This document shows, piece after piece, positions 1 to 9,387 of a DNA stretch of 64,000 nt (position 1 is its first letter; every line of letters starts with the position of its first letter). Position numbers and translations under genes: made by a program. The notes beneath the pieces were generated by a model, which saw only the letters and a program-made list of their open reading frames with translations, did not search any database and was not told the origin of the DNA. Source of the DNA: CAVRIA01 sp963721115 (GTDB lineage: Bacteria > Desulfobacterota > Binatia > HRBIN30 > CADEER01); NCBI GenBank assembly GCA_963721115.1, contig CAVRIA010000012.1:117774-181773 (forward strand). The letters run 5' to 3'.

Positions 1-1
1 C

Positions 2-118
2 GGGAGCGACGTGCTGGGAAGGATCCTCGTCGTCGCCTACGCGTTGAAGGGAGCGCACATCCGCATGATCTCTGCGCGGAAGGCGACACCGAGGGAGCGA
101 CGGGAGTACGAGGAGTAG
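2..118 (+). CDS. brnT: BrnT-family toxin, C-terminal part only
   Basis: Only the last 38 codons are in the window; the 5' part lies before base 1. The peptide ends with RMISARKATPRERREYEE, the typical C-terminus of BrnT ribonuclease toxins (BrnT folds like RelE and cleaves RNA). The stop codon lies 4 bases before the ATG of a BrnA-like gene, the usual toxin-antitoxin order for this family. Identity rests on this tail and the neighbour, because the catalytic region is outside the window. Confidence 0.75.
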   Translation, partial: GSDVLGRILVVAYALKGAHIRMISARKATPRERREYEE

Positions 119-122
119 CTCG

Positions 123-383
123 ATGAAGAACGAATACGATTTCAGCAAGGGTAAACGCGGTGCCGTGATCCCCGTCCCGCGCGGAAAGACGCGGATCACC
201 ATTCGACTCGACGACGACATTCTCGATTGGTTCCGCACCAAGGTTCATGCCGCCGGGGGAGGAAGCTATCAGACGCTCATCAACCACGCGCTGCGCAAGC
301 ACATCGAGCACGAGGAAGAGCCGCTCGAGGAAACCCTACGGCGCGTATTGAGGGAGGAGCTGCCGAAGAGACGCTCCGCCTGA
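123..383 (+). CDS. brnA: BrnA-family antitoxin
   Basis: An 86-residue protein of the BrnA (DUF4415) type. The motif TRITIRLDDDILDWFR (about residues 23-38) is the ribbon-helix-helix DNA-binding strand and first helix; GGGSYQTLINHALRKHIE is the second helix region. The family neutralises BrnT by direct binding and represses its own operon. It starts 4 bases after the brnT stop, so the two are co-transcribed. The acidic C-terminal tail (about residues 63-80) may contact the toxin; that is inference. Confidence 0.85.
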   Translation: MKNEYDFSKGKRGAVIPVPRGKTRITIRLDDDILDWFRTKVHAAGGGSYQTLINHALRKHIEHEEEPLEETLRRVLREELPKRRSA

Positions 384-646
384 ACGCCGGCCCTACTGCA
401 CACCGCGGCCAAGAGTTCCGTCGGTCATTCACGCGCGAATTCCTCGGCTGAATGGATCGCCACGACGGCCTCTTTGTGGATTCCGGCCGCCCACCGACGG
501 GACATACGGCCCCAGTTTTGCGCCCGAAATCGCGAGCGTAGCGTAAGCGAGAAAATGAGGTCGGAAAACGCGCCCGAAGCTAATGATTTCAGGCCCTTCC
601 GCTGGTCAGACCACGGAGCGGCGCCGCAGGCACCAGTCGGTCGACT

Positions 647-2005
647 TCAGCCATTTCGCGGACCGGGGACGTCCTCCCAGCGCAGGGGCGCTGCGGCAAC
701 CTCGCCCGACGTCAGTGTGGCTACCCAAGGCCAGCCGGCGGTAGTGATGTACCAGGCGTCACGCGCCTCATCGTGCACGATCTCGGCCGCGTGCGCTTCG
801 AGGCGGGTGAGCAGGGACGGGCTGCGATCGCGGCCCCGATAGGTCCCGAACTCGTACGGGTTATCGGCGTGGAAGACGAGCGTATCGTTGTACGACGGCG
901 GATCGAGCCAAACGCGAAAGGGGAGCAGCAAGGCCGGCCAGAAGAACGAATCGTTGTTGTACGTGAGCCACAGATAGAAACGATCGTGATGGGTGACCAC
1001 GGTCGGAGACTCCATGGAAGAGACGATGGCGTTGCGCTCGCTTCCCCATGCTCCTCGAAGCGCGGTGCCGATGTACTGCCAGCCCTCGAGGTCGAAGGAC
1101 TGGTAGACGTCGATGCGCGAGAAGTAAGCCCCGCGGGCCGTGGCGTAGAGGAGCCACTGGTCCTCGGCGACGCGAATGACCGAGGCGTCACGAAAAAACT
1201 TGTGGAACGGGGCTTCCATCACGACGTGGCGGTCCTGCCAGTCGATCCCGTCTGGCGACGACATCCGGTGCAGGCGATGCGGCGACCAGAACAGATGATA
1301 CGTGCCGCCGTCGGCGATTACGTACGGCGCCCATGCCAACTCGCCGAAGTCCGCTACGGGCGGAGCTTCCTGCATGAGAGATTGCAGCGGGAAGTCCCGG
1401 CTGATCCCGACGGCGAAGTGCTTCTCCTTGGCGTAGTTTCCGCGGCCCTTGGCAGTGATTCCGGTGAGCCGCCACTCCCCGTGGGCGTCCTGAAAGATGC
1501 AGTGGTCATTGACGTAGTCACCCGCCGCCGCCGGGCGGAAGATCGGCCGCCAGCTGCCGGCGATCCGAGGCAAGTACACGGGAGAAGCGCCACGGCGCGG
1601 CTCGACGTTGGCTTCGCCGAGCAGGCGTGGCGGACCTCCGCCCAGAGGCTCGGCCCAGACGCGATAGCGACCCGCATCCCTCACGAGCTGAGAGCCGAAC
1701 CGCGGCCGCGCAACCATCTGCCAGCCGCCTCCCGTCTCTCGCTCGACGCGATAACCTTCGCCTTCCGGATCGGCGATCCATCCGAGATGCGCCCACCCGA
1801 TGCCGATGGCGATTCGCACCCCGTAGCGTTCCTGTCGCTGCCGCACCTCCCGGCGCGGGATCGAGCCGTAGAAGTCCGTTCGCAGGGGCCACTCGACGTA
1901 GAGGCGCACCAGGATTTCTATCAGCAGCCAGAGCCCAAGGAGGGTGGCTGCGGCGCTGCCTACGACCCAAGTCACGTGAAGAACGGTGTGCAAGAGAGCG
2001 GACAC
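647..2005 (-). CDS. membrane-anchored GH43/GH32-like five-bladed propeller protein
   Basis: 452 residues from a GTG start. One hydrophobic segment (about residues 8-30) anchors the N-terminus and a soluble domain follows. Residues from about 150 have the look of GH43/GH32-type five-bladed beta-propeller glycosidases: a blade opening with YVNDHCIF, then WAPYVIADGGTYHLFW, FFRDASVIRVAEDQW, SMESPTVV and HAAEIVHDEA, each resembling a blade strand with conserved acidic positions. The E in SMESP and the D in FFRDAS are plausible catalytic or pKa-modulating acids, inferred by position only. Substrate unknown. The gene stands alone, convergent with brnTA. Confidence 0.55.
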   Translation of the reverse strand: MSALLHTVLHVTWVVGSAAATLLGLWLLIEILVRLYVEWPLRTDFYGSIPRREVRQRQERYGVRIAIGIGWAHLGWIADPEGEGYRVERETGGGWQMVARPRFGSQLVRDAGRYRVWAEPLGGGPPRLLGEANVEPRRGASPVYLPRIAGSWRPIFRPAAAGDYVNDHCIFQDAHGEWRLTGITAKGRGNYAKEKHFAVGISRDFPLQSLMQEAPPVADFGELAWAPYVIADGGTYHLFWSPHRLHRMSSPDGIDWQDRHVVMEAPFHKFFRDASVIRVAEDQWLLYATARGAYFSRIDVYQSFDLEGWQYIGTALRGAWGSERNAIVSSMESPTVVTHHDRFYLWLTYNNDSFFWPALLLPFRVWLDPPSYNDTLVFHADNPYEFGTYRGRDRSPSLLTRLEAHAAEIVHDEARDAWYITTAGWPWVATLTSGEVAAAPLRWEDVPGPRNG

Positions 2006-2050
2006 GGTCTCTTACTACCACGCGATTGACGGACGCTGTTTGCAACGCCC

Positions 2051-2108
2051 AGAAATTGACCCACCCTGGGGGGAAATAACGCTGAAAAATTGACCCACCT
2101 CCCAGGCC
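2051..2108. repeat. IS-end-like direct repeats (AAATTGACCCACC x2)
   Basis: The word AAATTGACCCACC occurs at 2053-2065 and again at 2087-2099, 34 bases apart, next to G/C-rich flanks. Read on the minus strand, GGTGGGTCAATTT repeats of this kind resemble the multiple terminal repeats of IS21-family elements. No transposase reading frame is nearby, so this looks like a solo end left after decay. The rest of 2006-2425 holds no gene that I can support. Confidence 0.4.
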
Positions 2109-2425
2109 GGTTGACGGTTCTCGATCGTTCTCCTCGTTAGGTCGGATTCTCGATGGTTGGTCATTCGCAGTGGGTGCGGGAAACACGGAGGGAGCCCGAA
2201 GGGCGACCGGAGGTTCCCGGGCCGCGGCGCGATTTCGGGGGTGGCGGGCTGTCGTGGACGCGTTCGAGGCGATGGCGCCCGACAGGATCCGACTCGAAGT
2301 GGGGAGAGGGGGCCTATACGGCCTATCCGCTCCGAGCCCCCGGCAAGGGAGAAGGTTTGGTCGGGGGCATTGAGAGGATCGCGAAGCGCACCCAATTCTC
2401 GAACGAGCGTGCGGCGGGTCTCAGG

Positions 2426-2770
2426 CTAGTGGTCGTGTCCGGGCGGACGGCAGGCGAGGTCGAGGACGCGCGTATCGAGGTCGGCGGGCGTGCAGAGGCC
2501 CTTGCGTTCGAGCAGCCGCTCCAACGCCGCCCGCCAGCGCTCGTAGTACGACCATTCCGCGCTCGGCCGGTTGCTCTCTTCCCAGGCGCGGATCTCGTCG
2601 ATCAGCAGCTGGCGGAACTCCTCCCACTCGAACAGGCCGCGGCGGTGCAGGGACATGGTGAGCCCGAACAGGCGGCTCTCCCACGGAGCGGCGAAGACCA
2701 GCTCGCCGTTGCGGCGCGGCGGAGCGGCGGGACCGTCGACGTCGAGCGGTGCGCCGCGCGCGTCACCCAT
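2426..2770 (-). CDS. nitrile hydratase accessory protein (beta-subunit-like)
   Basis: A 114-residue protein related to the N-terminal half of nitrile hydratase beta subunits. The stretches PAAPPRRNGELVFAAPWESR and FEWEEFRQLLIDEI are typical of the small accessory protein that delivers metal to the alpha subunit. It is the last gene of the operon: its ATG lies inside the end of the alpha gene, overlapping 8 bases. It should act in the cytoplasm as a subunit-exchange metallochaperone during enzyme maturation (family knowledge). Confidence 0.85.
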   Translation of the reverse strand: MGDARGAPLDVDGPAAPPRRNGELVFAAPWESRLFGLTMSLHRRGLFEWEEFRQLLIDEIRAWEESNRPSAEWSYYERWRAALERLLERKGLCTPADLDTRVLDLACRPPGHDH

Positions 2771-3380
2771 CGGCGGCCGCCCGATTCTTCACCCGCGCCA
2801 CTCCGATCATTGCATCGCGCGTGACCAGGGCAGCGAGCTGCTCCTGCGACAAGGACTCGGTACCCGCCGGCCTCTCGGGCAGCACCAGGTAGCGCACCTC
2901 GGCGCTCGAGTCCCAGACGCGAATCTCGATCTCGTCCGGCAGGGAGAGTCCCATCTCGGCGAGCAGCGCGCGCGGCTCGCGCACCACGCGCGAGCGGTAC
3001 GCCGGCGATTTGTACCAAGCCGGCGGCAGGCCGAGGACCGGCCACGGGTAGCAGGAGCACAGGCTACAGACGACCACGTTGTGTACGCGCGGCGAGTTCT
3101 CCAGCGCGCGGATCACGCTGCCCTCGCGCCCGCCGTAGCCGAGCTCGGCGATGGCGGCGGTCGCGTCGCTCAGCAGCCGCCGCTTGTAGTCCGGGTCGAC
3201 CCAGGCGCGTGCGACGACGCGAGCACCGTTCATCGGGCCGACGTCCTCTTCGTAGTAACGCACGATCTCGTCCACCGCGGCCGGATCGATCACGCCCTTC
3301 TCGACCAGAATCGCCTCCAGCGCCTCGACGCGCAGGGCGAGCTCGTCATCGGAATGCGAATGGCCGTGCCCGTCGCTCAT
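2763..3380 (-). CDS. nthA: nitrile hydratase alpha subunit
   Basis: 205 residues, the normal length for the family. The metal-binding claw is VCSLCSC (Cys105, Ser109 and Cys110 are ligands after oxidation; Cys108 is also in the claw), followed by YPWPVLGLPPAWYKSPAYR. With the beta subunit it hydrates nitriles to amides in the cytoplasm. Ser at the second claw position is the iron-type form, while the following residues and the beta-like accessory gene look more like cobalt-type systems. The N-terminus is unusually His-rich (MSDGHGHSHSDD). The ATG overlaps the beta stop (ATGA), showing translational coupling. Confidence 0.93.
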   Translation of the reverse strand: MSDGHGHSHSDDELALRVEALEAILVEKGVIDPAAVDEIVRYYEEDVGPMNGARVVARAWVDPDYKRRLLSDATAAIAELGYGGREGSVIRALENSPRVHNVVVCSLCSCYPWPVLGLPPAWYKSPAYRSRVVREPRALLAEMGLSLPDEIEIRVWDSSAEVRYLVLPERPAGTESLSQEQLAALVTRDAMIGVARVKNRAAADG

Positions 3381-4025
3381 GCCGGCTCCAGGTAGGGCTC
3401 GAAGAGATCGAGGTGGAACGCCGTGCCCGGCTCGGCGCCCTCGCCCCACAGCTCCGCGGCAGCGAAGCGGACGGTGTAGAGGTACTGCGGGTTCTCGCCG
3501 CGGCCGTGCGCGTTGTCGTCCGGGTAGACCATCGCCTCGTGGACGTGCACGACGGTCCCGCACCGGCAGCGTGCATACCCCGGCAGGCGCGTGTGACCGG
3601 CGGGTTGGTGATTGCGGGTGCGCACGCTCTGCCCGTCGTGAAAGACCGGGGCGCGCTCGACCTCGCGCACGTAGTCGCGCGCCGGCGGCGGGATCCACGC
3701 GGGCGTGCCCGCGCGCGGGCTCGTCTCGAGCGCCGCTTTCTGCGCTCCCGTCCGGCCTTTCGATCTCGCCCGGCGCCAAGACGCCGAAAGCCATCAGTCC
3801 ATGCTCGAGGGCGGCGAGCCAACGCCCGTAGTATCCCTGCCGCAGATAAGTGACCGGGTCGAGCCGTTCGATCGAGTAGCGACCGGCATCGATGTTGTCG
3901 CCGGGCATGGTCTGCACCATGCCGAACACGCGCGCCTCCCAACGACGTTGAAAGACTGGCTCGTCCTTTGCGATCTCGACCCGCCCGAAGCCGTGCATGC
4001 CGCCCATGTCGTGAATGCCGTTCAT
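3377..4025 (-). CDS. nthB: nitrile hydratase beta subunit (one frameshift)
   Basis: The product starts MNGIHDMGGMHGFG, the classic beta-subunit N-terminus, and runs in frame to about GEIERPDG. One base too many around 3742-3750 throws it out of frame. The following frame continues as expected with PAWIPPPARDYVREVERAP, then RLPGYARCRCGTVVHVHEAM and HLDLFEPYLEP to the stop at 3377. The complete product would be about 215 residues, normal for the family. The flanking alpha and accessory genes are intact, so a sequencing indel is more likely than a dead operon. It is first in the operon beta-alpha-accessory. Confidence 0.88.
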
Positions 4026-4060
4026 CGCCCGTGTCGCGATTCTGCCACGGCAGTCGGAAA

Positions 4061-4168
4061 ATGAGAAACTCCACTTTCACGTTGAAGATGATCTGGCATC
4101 TCCACAACCAGCTCGGAATCCCCGCCGAGTCGCTCGTCCGGCCGCCCGAGGAGACCGAGGCCGCGTGA
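4061..4168 (+). pseudogene. HigA-type antitoxin C-terminal remnant
   Basis: Thirty-five codons read LKMIWHLHNQLGIPAESLVR near the end, matching the C-terminal helix of HigA-like XRE antitoxins (pattern RRLHxxLGIPAEVLI). No helix-turn-helix and no toxin gene precede it; the upstream sequence is the start of the nitrile hydratase operon on the other strand. This is a relic of a lost toxin-antitoxin locus, recognised only by this short match. Confidence 0.5.
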
Positions 4169-4292
4169 ACAGGCCCAGCGCGCCGGAAGCGACGGCCGGC
4201 CCTTCATCGCGCGCGCCGGCGGCTCTTTGACAGAGCTTCCCCGGACCGGGCAGATTGTCGCCGCGAAGCGCTGCTCGGAAATCGGGGGGAAG

Positions 4293-7239
4293 ATGCGTCT
4301 GACGAGACTGGGGGCTTGGATTGCACTCACACTGACCATTGCGACTCTTTCCGCTTGCGGCGATGACGGAGACAAGGCGGCGGTGCCGTCGCCGACGGCG
4401 ACGGTCGCTTTCCCCACGCCGACCCCGAGCTCCATCCGGGCGACGCCCACGGCGCCGGAGCTCAGCCCCACCTCCACCGCCGTGGCGGCCACGCGACCCG
4501 ACCCCGATCGCCGACTTCGTTCAGGCCCCATTCGAAGTACGCGTCGCCGCCGATGCGCCGGAGGCAGTGCGGTGGGCGGCGGCGGACGTGGGCACCTATC
4601 TGGAGAAGATGGGGCGCGAGGTTTCGCAGCTCGACGGCGAGGAGGGCTCCTGCACACCGGGCCGCAGCATCGTGCTCTTCACCGCGGCGCTGGGAGGCAG
4701 CGGCGGCGAGGATCAGCGCTATCGCATCCGCGAGCAGCGCTGCAGCGGCGACGCCGGCGCCGGCACCCTGGTCGAGCTCTCGGGCGGCGGTCTGCTCGGC
4801 CGCCAGTACGCGGCCTACGAGTTCCTGCACGGTATCGGTGTGCGCTTCTTCCATCCCGAGGAAGAGTACGTCCCCGAGGCACCGCGCTGGCCTGCGGCGC
4901 CGTTCTCGGTCGATCGCGTGCCGTCCGTACGCTGGCGCACGGCGACCCTCCACCTGGTCCATCCGCTCGAGCTCGGCGACGCCTTCAACCTCTGCCGGCC
5001 GGAATACATCGACGAGGCACGGCACTACATCGACTGGCAGATCAAAAACCTCGCCAGTGCCGGGATGCGCGGCGCCTGCGGCGGCGAGCTGTCGGACTAC
5101 GGCTACCGCCGCGGCTTTCTGGTGGAAGCGGGATTGCGCTACTGGGGTGCGCAGCAGGGCGGCTCGGGGGTCATCGACCCGGATGATCCGCGCAGCGACG
5201 AGGAGCAGGTGGCGGCGGCGATCGATGTGATCATGAGCCGGCAGCCGCGCCCGCAGCTGTTCACCGTCAACCACCAGGTGACGGAGTTCACCGGCATGCC
5301 CGACGATCTGGTGGTCCGCCTGCTCACCTTCACCGCCAACTACTTCGCGCAGAACTACCCCGACGTCACCCTGCTCGATCAGGTGCACGGGACGCACACC
5401 GATCCGACGCCGATCTACGGCGTGAACTACAACACCCTCGGTCAGTTCGCGCCCGACAACCTCGGCCTGCAGTTCCACCCGCTGATGTTCTACGACCTCT
5501 TCGACCCGGCGCCCGTCTACGGCAACGAGGACTTCCACTACATGTACGACCTCATGGAAGCCAACTATCAGAAGCGCGCGATCTGGTACTTCCCGGAGTC
5601 CGCCTGGTGGCTGACCTTCGACATCCCCGTGCCGCTCTACCTGCCGATCACCATCGAAGCGCGCGACCGCGACATCCAGGGGATCAAGCACATGTTGGCG
5701 GGCGGCCTGCAGGGCCATCGCCTCTTCGGCACCGGCCACGAGTGGGGCTACTGGCAGAACGAGTACTGTTCCTACCGCATGGCGGCGAACGTCGACTATC
5801 GCTGGACCGACTGCCTCGACGACATCACCTCGGCGCTCGGCCCGCGCGCCGCCGACGTCCGACAGGCGATCGAGGACGTGGTTGCCGTCGAGCAGCGCGA
5901 TCTCTTCGATCGCGACATGCTGCGCTACTACGTCGGCACCGACGACGAGACCGAAGCGGCGGAAGCCATCGGCATCGAGTTCCATCCTCTACCGCCGAAG
6001 CCGGTCGAGATTCTCGCCTGGGACGAATCCCAGGTGCAGGACTGGCAGAACCGGATCGCGCCGGCTCTGGAGCGCTCGGCGGCGGACTACGCCGCGATCG
6101 CTGCCCGTCTCGACGCGCTGGAGGGCGAGATCGATCCGGCGGGGGCTTCGTTCTTCCGCGAGATTCGGGACGGAGTCGAGGCGAACGCGCTGCGCCTGCG
6201 ACACCAGCGCGAGGTGTACGGTGCCGTGGTCACGTTCCGCGCGGCCCGTCTGGCCGGAGACGCGGAGCGCGAGGGGCAGGCGTTCGACCTTCTCGCCGCC
6301 GCCCGCCAGACCACCGAGGCGGCGCGGGCGGTCGTCGAGCGGCGCGAAGCGGACTATCGCTATCGGCCGCTGGCGCGCTCGATCGCGGGCGGAGCCGACG
6401 GTACCGAGGACCTCAACTGGACCATCTACCACTATCGCTACCTCAACCGCGCCCATCAGGTTTTCTACTACACGCGCATCGACGATCTGGCCGAAGCGGC
6501 CCTCGCGGGTGCCGGTCAATCCGAGCGCTTGACCGTCACCGACTCTCTGCTCGCGCCCGGCGAGACGCTGGCCGTACAGGTGCGCGGCGCGACTCTGAGC
6601 GGTCTCTCGCTCGACTTCGGCGACGGCACGGTGCTCCCGCTCGACGGTCCCGGCAACAGCGGGCACGACTACGCGGCGCCGGGCTTCTACCGCGTCGTCT
6701 TGGAAGGAAAGGAGGGCGGCGAGCCGTTCCGCGACGAAGCCACGGTTGTCGTGCTCGCCGCCGAGTATCGCAGCGCGCCGAAGGCGGTCGTGCTCGAGCC
6801 GCCCGCGGTGTCGGTCGTCGAGCCGCTCATCCCGGCGGTGGTGTTCGGTCCGACCGCCGACGGCAAAGGCGCCATCGGCTTCGACGTCGACGGCGGCGGG
6901 CACATTGGGAAAGGGCTGTGGCTCGAGGTCGAGCTGACGGACGGCGCAGCCGTGTTTCAGAGCGCGCCGATCGATGCGCAGGTGCCGATCGCCAACAAGG
7001 GGGTGCTGCTCACCTCGGTGACGATCTTCGACGCCACCCTGCGGCTGGACACGGCCGAGGCGACGCCGCACCTGACCGGCGACCTCGGCATCGAGAGCAT
7101 CGTCCAGGCCATCGTCGACGTCGGCGGCTTCGAGGAGAACGGCGCCCGCAGTCTGGTGGCGATGCTGCTCGGGGTGACGCCGGACACGTTGCCGGAGCGC
7201 GTGCCGATTGCAGTCGAGTGGGAGGCCGACGGGACGTGA
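4293..7239 (+). CDS. DUF4838-like lipoprotein (one frameshift near the start)
   Basis: The start at 4293 follows a GGGGGGA ribosome site and encodes a lipoprotein signal, MRLTRLGAWIALTLTIATLSAC, with the lipobox at LSAC; a Thr/Pro/Ser-rich linker follows. Around 4490-4505 the frame must shift by one base to reach the main domain. That domain starts VRVAADAPEAVRWAAADVG, followed by GRQYAAYEFLHGIGVRFFHP, and resembles the DUF4838 / glycosidase-associated N-terminal domain, then a long TIM-barrel-like region (about residues 200-550). The C-terminal third contains a PKD-like beta domain (LDFGDGTVLPLDGPGNSGHD). The product is about 980 residues, probably on the outer membrane and probably carbohydrate-active; the substrate is unknown. 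The last 34 codons recur at 11272. Confidence 0.6.
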
Positions 7240-7445
7240 GGATTGGACGCACTGACGCGCCGTCCGCCTGGCCAAAGCGTGAGGTCAGCAAACGTCCAGA
7301 GATCTGCAAGTCGAAGGGCGGCGCGCCCGTGCCGTGATCACGACCGGGCATCATGGGGGAATTCTGATCCCCACACCGACACACGACGTTCAGCTTTACA
7401 CCCGTCGCCGCGCCTTGATATGAGACTGCAGTCGGGAGGGGTGGC

Positions 7446-9024
7446 ATGGGCTTCCGTCTGGCACGAGTGGCGTACGCGTTGATTCTTCTGTCGCCCGTCG
7501 CCGCCAGGGCGCTGTCCGTTCCCGCCGGCGCCGAGTTCCAGGTCAATACCTACACCACGGACTTTCAGACCGTATCCGGCGGCCGCCACGGATGGCGCCG
7601 GCAACTTCGTCGTCGTCTGGCAGAGCAACCGCCAGGACGGTGACGGCTATGGGCATCTTCGGCCAGCGCTTCGCCAGCGACGGCAGCGCGGCGGGCACCG
7701 AGTTCCAGGTGAACACCTACACGACTCTGGATCAGCGACGATGCCGCGATCGCCGTCACCGGCGCCGGCAGCTTCGTCGTCGTCTGGCAGAGCCCCTTCC
7801 AGGACGGCAGACACCGTTCGGCATCTTCGGCCAGCGGTTTGCGAGCGACGGCAGCGCCGGCGGGCACCGAGTTCCAGGTCGAACACCTACACGATCGGCA
7901 AGCAGCAGGTTCCAGACGTCGCGACGGACGGCGCCGGCAACTTCGTCGTGGTCTGGGAGAGCGAGCAGGACGGCAACGGCGACGGCATCTTCGGGCAGCG
8001 CTTCGCGAGCGACGGCAGCGCAGCGGGCACCGAGTTCCAGATCAACACCTTCACTCCGGGCAATCAGGTAGTCCCCGCCGTCGGCTCGGACTTCGCCGGC
8101 CGCTTCGTCGTCGCCTGGCAGAGCGCAAACGACGGCAACGGCTACGGCATCTTCGGCCAGCGGTTTGCGAGCGACGGCAGCGCGGCGGGTACCGAGTTCC
8201 AGATCAACACCTTCACGCCCGACGCTCAACACAACGCTGCCATCGGTGCCGATAGCGGCGGCAACTTCCTCGTGGCCTGGGCGAGCTACGGTCAGGACGG
8301 CAGCAACAACGGCATCTTCGGCCAGCGCTTCGCGAGCGACGGCAGCGCGGCGGGCACAGAGTTCCAGATCAATACCTTCACCCCGGACAGCCAGACAATT
8401 CCGGTCGCAAGCGCGGATGCCGCCGGCGGCTTCCTGGTGGGCTGGCAGAGTGTCGCCCAGGACGGCAACCTCAACGGCGTCTTCGGGCAGCGCTTCGCGA
8501 GCGACGGCAACGCGGCGGGCACCGAGTTCCAGGCCAACACCTACACGGTCGACAACCAGACCGAAGTTGGACTCAGCGCCGACGGCGCGGATCGCTTCAT
8601 CGTGGCCTGGGCGAGCTTCGCCGGCCGGGACGGCAACTTCGCGGGCATCTTCGCCCAGCGCTACTCGGCGCCGACGGAAACGCCGACGTCGACGCCGACG
8701 GAGACCCCGACATGCACCCCGACGGAGACCCCGACGCCGGCCGGCACGAGCACGGCCACAGCGACGCCGGCCATGCTGGGCGATCCGTGCCTCTCCTTCA
8801 CCCAATGCCAGTCGGGCTTCTGCGCCAGCGGGGTGTGCTGCGACCGCGCCTGCGACCGGCCCGGTGAGGTCTGCAACCTGCCCGGCCGGGAAGGAACCTG
8901 CACTGTCTTCAACGTCCCCGCGCCGGCGGCCTCCGCTGCGGGGTACGTGCTCGCCATCCTCGCGCTCGGCGCCGTTGCCGCGCTGCAGATCGGCCGCTCG
9001 CGGCGCAGAACGCGCCGCTATTGA
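7446..9024 (+). CDS. secreted repeat protein with C-terminal sorting signal (several frameshifts)
   Basis: It starts after GGGAGGGG with a signal peptide (MGFRLARVAYALILLSPVAA). The body is seven copies of a unit of about 54 residues whose core is GIFGQRFASDGSAAGTEFQ followed by INTFTP and FVVAW, a propeller-like repeat. The first three units (about 7565-7890) are broken by at least five single-base indels; from 7890 on the frame is clean. After the repeats come a TPTETPT linker, a six-Cys block (CLSFTQCQSGFCASGVCC) and APAASAAGYVLAILALGAVA plus SRRRTRRY. The last part, a short motif, one membrane helix and an Arg cluster, is the architecture of exosortase substrates. An exosortase lies at 32 kb. 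Confidence 0.65.
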
Positions 9025-9387
9025 GAGTTGCACGGGCAACTTACCAGAATCGCGTTTACATCGCCGGTTGTCGCGCGTCGACCGGGAGCCACGCCCGCTC
9101 CGAAGAGTATCGGACATAAGCCGAGCTTTTAGGTATTGCATTTTTTTCTAATCCGGCGCACCCTCGCCTCCTCACTGCAGCCGACACACGGGGAGGGAAG
9201 CGATGCCGCCGTGTCATCTTCGGACACGTCAGCGAGGTTCGCGACCTTGGTGCGCTCTCCCGCGGGCGCGCGGCGCCTTGCCGCGCGCCCCGCCACAGGG
9301 ATCCGATCGCGCCCGTCGTCTCACGTCTCCGGGGGGCATGGCCGTTTTTCGCGCAACCCTGCCCGGCAGCGGGGCAGACAGGAGTCC
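9025..9387. other. intergenic region with a small hairpin, no gene seen
   Basis: No supported coding sequence. Just after the previous stop, AGTTGC-ACGG-GCAACT (about 9027-9042) forms a perfect 6-bp stem without a T-run, a weak terminator candidate. An A/T-rich stretch with seven Ts lies around 9142-9150. Nothing else is recognisable. Confidence 0.4.

Noticed and set aside
4462..5985. long minus-strand open frame of 507 codons
   Set aside because: It mirrors the plus-strand lipoprotein, is rich in Arg/Ala/Gly/His low-complexity sequence and has no family motif.
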